From Clostridia bacterium (GTDB lineage Bacteria; Bacillota; Clostridia; Oscillospirales; Acutalibacteraceae), in contig JAILDS010000230.1 of assembly GCA_024689165.1 (NCBI GenBank), forward strand, positions 1 through 5,229: a stretch of 5,229 bases of DNA, written 5' to 3'. Made by a program: the position numbers and the translations under genes. Positions 3,443 to 5,229 of the stretch are shown piece by piece. The notes below the pieces were generated by a model. It worked only from the letters and a program-made list of their open reading frames with translations, ran no database searches and was not told the DNA's origin. How positions within the stretch are numbered: the stretch's first letter is position 1; every line of letters starts with the position of its first letter.

Positions 3443-4747
3443 TTGATTTTGGAAGAATACCGTATCAAGGGCGGGGTCTCCCTGTCCGGCGATATAGAGA
3501 TCGGCGGCGCGAAAAACGCCGTCGTGGGTATCTTGCCCGCAACGATAATCACCCGCGGGGTCTGCGTTATAGATAACGTCCCGATGATCCAGGACGTTAT
3601 TTCCATGCTCAGGATACTCGAGTCGATCGGTGCAAAGGTCAATTTCCGCAACAGTCACTGCGTCGAGATCGACGCCAGGGGCGTGCGCTGCTGTACGGTG
3701 GACTACGACCAGTCCCGCCGTCTCAGGGCTTCATATTATCTCATCGGCGCGATGCTCGGCAGGTTCGGCACCGCGAACGTCTGTATGCCCGGCGGCTGCG
3801 ATTTCGGCGGCGCGAGGCCCATCGACCTTCATATCAGGGGCTTCCAGACCCTCGGCGCGTCGTTTTCCTTTGCGGGCGACCTCATCACGGCGACCTCGCC
3901 CTGCGGCCTTCGCGGCAAGACCTTCTATTTCGACAAGGTGTCCGTCGGCGCGACCATGAACGTGATGCTCGCCGCGGTCACCGCCGCGGGTACGACCCGG
4001 CTCGAGAACTGCGCGAAGGAGCCGCACATCGTCGACCTTGCGAACTTCCTCAACCTCTGCGGCGCCAACATCAGGGGCGCGGGAACGGACACGATAACCA
4101 TCAGGGGCGTTTCCGAGCTGCACGGCGCAGACTACACGGTTATGCCCGACCAGATCGAGGCCGGCACCTACATGGTCGCCGCCGCCGCGACAAGGGGCAA
4201 GGTCACCATCAACAACGTCACCCCGGAGCACCTTGAGTCGATCACCGCCAAGCTCCGCGAGTGCGGCGTCATCGTCGAGGAATCCGGCGACAGCGTCACC
4301 GTCGACGCGCGCGGCAGCCTCGTCGGCTGCAACGTTGACACCCAGCCGCACCCCGGCTTCCCGACGGACATGCAGCCGCAGATGACAGCTTTCCTCGCCA
4401 CGTGCAGGGGCAACTCTTTCATAACGGACTCCGTATGGGCGAGCCGGTTCAAATACACGGATTCGCTCAACAAGATGGGCGCGAAGATCCGCGTCGTCAG
4501 CAACACCGCCTTCGTCGAGGGCGTTCCCGGGCTGACAGGCGCGCACATCAAAGCCACCGACCTGCGCGCCGGTGCCGCGATGGTCATAGCGGGGCTCGCC
4601 GCCGAAGGCGTGACCACCGTCGAGGACATCGAACACATAGACCGCGGTTATGAGGACATCGTCGGCAAGCTGACCGCCCTCGGAGCCAATATCACCCGCG
4701 TCCAGACGACAGACCCCTCAAGCTCGCAGGTCGCCGCGATAGCGTGA
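3443..4747 (+). CDS. murA: UDP-N-acetylglucosamine 1-carboxyvinyltransferase (MurA)
   Basis: MurA transfers enolpyruvate from PEP to UDP-GlcNAc, the first committed step of peptidoglycan synthesis, in the cytoplasm; it is the fosfomycin target. Counting from 3443 (434 residues), GAKN is at 22-25 (the Lys-Asn pair of the family) and the catalytic Cys is at 119 in CMPGGCDFGGARPIDLHI. FPTDMQ contains D309 (E. coli D305), DLRAG has D373 and R375, and HIDRGYE has R401 (E. coli R397). The catalytic loop has one residue more between Cys and Arg than the E. coli and Bacillus enzymes. The start must be TTG. The TTG at 3443 is four to five bases after GAGAGGG (3432-3438). A second at 3449 is better placed by homology (M-EEYRIKGG against E. 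coli MDKFRVQGP) but lies 10 bases away. An ATG at 3248 would put the murA promoter inside the gene and is rejected. An ABC ATPase gene follows after 58 bases, possibly co-transcribed. Confidence 0.95.
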   Translation: MILEEYRIKGGVSLSGDIEIGGAKNAVVGILPATIITRGVCVIDNVPMIQDVISMLRILESIGAKVNFRNSHCVEIDARGVRCCTVDYDQSRRLRASYYLIGAMLGRFGTANVCMPGGCDFGGARPIDLHIRGFQTLGASFSFAGDLITATSPCGLRGKTFYFDKVSVGATMNVMLAAVTAAGTTRLENCAKEPHIVDLANFLNLCGANIRGAGTDTITIRGVSELHGADYTVMPDQIEAGTYMVAAAATRGKVTINNVTPEHLESITAKLRECGVIVEESGDSVTVDARGSLVGCNVDTQPHPGFPTDMQPQMTAFLATCRGNSFITDSVWASRFKYTDSLNKMGAKIRVVSNTAFVEGVPGLTGAHIKATDLRAGAAMVIAGLAAEGVTTVEDIEHIDRGYEDIVGKLTALGANITRVQTTDPSSSQVAAIA

Positions 4748-4772
4748 CCGCCCGCCCGGAACCATAACACAC

Positions 4773-4803
4773 GGAGGGATCCTTCCTCACGCCGAAGCTT
4801 CGG
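4773..4803 (+). promoter_or_regulatory. Distant ribosome binding site with intervening palindrome before the ABC gene
   Basis: The strong GGAGGG (4773-4778) is 27 bases from the only ATG (4806), too far for normal use. A perfect 12-base palindrome CCGAAGCTTCGG (4792-4803) lies between them; if folded it would bring the two closer. GGAGG can also pair with CCTTCC (4781-4786), which would hide the site. No in-frame ATG, GTG or TTG lies nearer to it. Confidence 0.4.
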
Positions 4804-4805
4804 AA

Positions 4806-5229
4806 ATGCAAAATCAAAAAAAGCTCACCGTTTCGGATCTTTCATTCACTTACGCGAATTCCGACGCTCCCGCAGTTTCGGGGGCGTCTTTTGAAATAAG
4901 CGCCGGAGAGCTCGCGCTCGTCTGCGGCGCCACCGGAAGCGGCAAATCCACCCTTCTCAACGCGCTCTGCCCGGCGGTAAGGCCCGGCGGGACGCTGAAA
5001 GGACGCGCGGAATGGGACGGCGTTCCCACCGATTCGCTGGCTCCGCTGACCATAGGCTTCGTAAGGCAGGATCCCGCTTCATCACTTCCCGCGGACACGG
5101 TCGAAAGGTGCCTTGCCCTGGCGCCGGAAAACGCGCGCTTCCCGAGGAGTCTCATACGCAGGCGCGTCGCCGAGACGGCCGCCGCTTTCGGGCTTTCCTC
5201 CAAGCTGTTCGAGTCCGTCGACGCGCTCA
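4806..5229 (+). CDS. ABC-transporter ATP-binding protein, ECF (EcfA/CbiO)-like, N-terminal part
   Basis: The visible 141 residues open MQNQKKLTVSDLSFTYANSD and carry Walker A GATGSGKST (41-49, K47) and a Q-loop FVRQDP (85-90, Q88). An IRRRVAETAAAFGL segment (117-130) follows. The wording IGFVRQDP...ADTV...IRRRVAE.A..FG resembles ATPases of energy-coupling-factor vitamin/metal uptake systems in Clostridia, which act on the inner face of the membrane with a transmembrane EcfT and a substrate-binding S protein. The signature LSGGQ, Walker B and switch His lie beyond the window, so family and substrate are not settled. The start is the only candidate, though its ribosome binding site is unusually far away. 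It follows murA in the same direction with no terminator seen. Confidence 0.85.
   Translation, partial: MQNQKKLTVSDLSFTYANSDAPAVSGASFEISAGELALVCGATGSGKSTLLNALCPAVRPGGTLKGRAEWDGVPTDSLAPLTIGFVRQDPASSLPADTVERCLALAPENARFPRSLIRRRVAETAAAFGLSSKLFESVDAL

Noticed and set aside
3731..4636. 301-codon open frame on the minus strand opposite murA
   Set aside because: It is antisense to a clear MurA; long antisense frames are expected in GC-rich coding DNA, and the translation shows low-complexity Gly/Ala/Arg/Asp composition.

Overview
The window looks like a chromosomal segment of a GC-rich, gut-type Firmicute, most likely class Clostridia (Oscillospirales or Christensenellales-like). This is an inference. 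It rests on the GC-rich coding DNA, strong GGAGG-type ribosome binding sites, sigma-A promoters of the TTGACA/TATTAT type, a Clostridia-style MurA with a TTG start, and an energy-coupling-factor-like ABC ATPase. No rRNA, tRNA or CRISPR array is visible.

The left half (1-2860) is read on the minus strand. In order of transcription it holds: (i) a 203-residue unrecognised protein (2249-2860) with its own promoter and an intrinsic terminator; (ii) a GC-rich, hairpin-dense non-coding stretch of about 175 bases; (iii) a stand-alone 402-residue reverse transcriptase (835-2043) with an intact YSDD catalytic site but no visible intron or maturase/HNH context; (iv) a near-consensus promoter whose -35 box overlaps the reverse transcriptase stop codon; (v) a two-repeat DUF1508/YegP-type protein (392-760); and (vi) a FucU/RbsD-family sugar mutarotase (1-392, cut off at its C-terminus). 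The last two overlap as TAATG, so they are probably translationally coupled.

The centre (2861-3442) has no confident gene. It carries two promoters pointing away from each other and, between them, a 266-bp element (2942-3207). This element has 18-bp imperfect terminal inverted repeats and strong internal hairpins, and it looks like a MITE-type or structured repeat. The murA promoter is followed by a leader of roughly 150 bases that contains a terminator-like hairpin with a T8 tract, plus several more inverted repeats. This suggests attenuation or another RNA-level control of murA.

The right half is read on the plus strand: murA (first committed step of peptidoglycan synthesis, TTG start, one extra residue in its catalytic loop), then after 58 bases the start of an ABC-transporter ATPase of the ECF/CbiO type, cut off by the window edge.

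The best candidate for an undescribed system is the orphan reverse transcriptase together with the structured DNA upstream of it, in the general layout of RT-based defence modules that use an upstream non-coding RNA. Nothing here proves that function.
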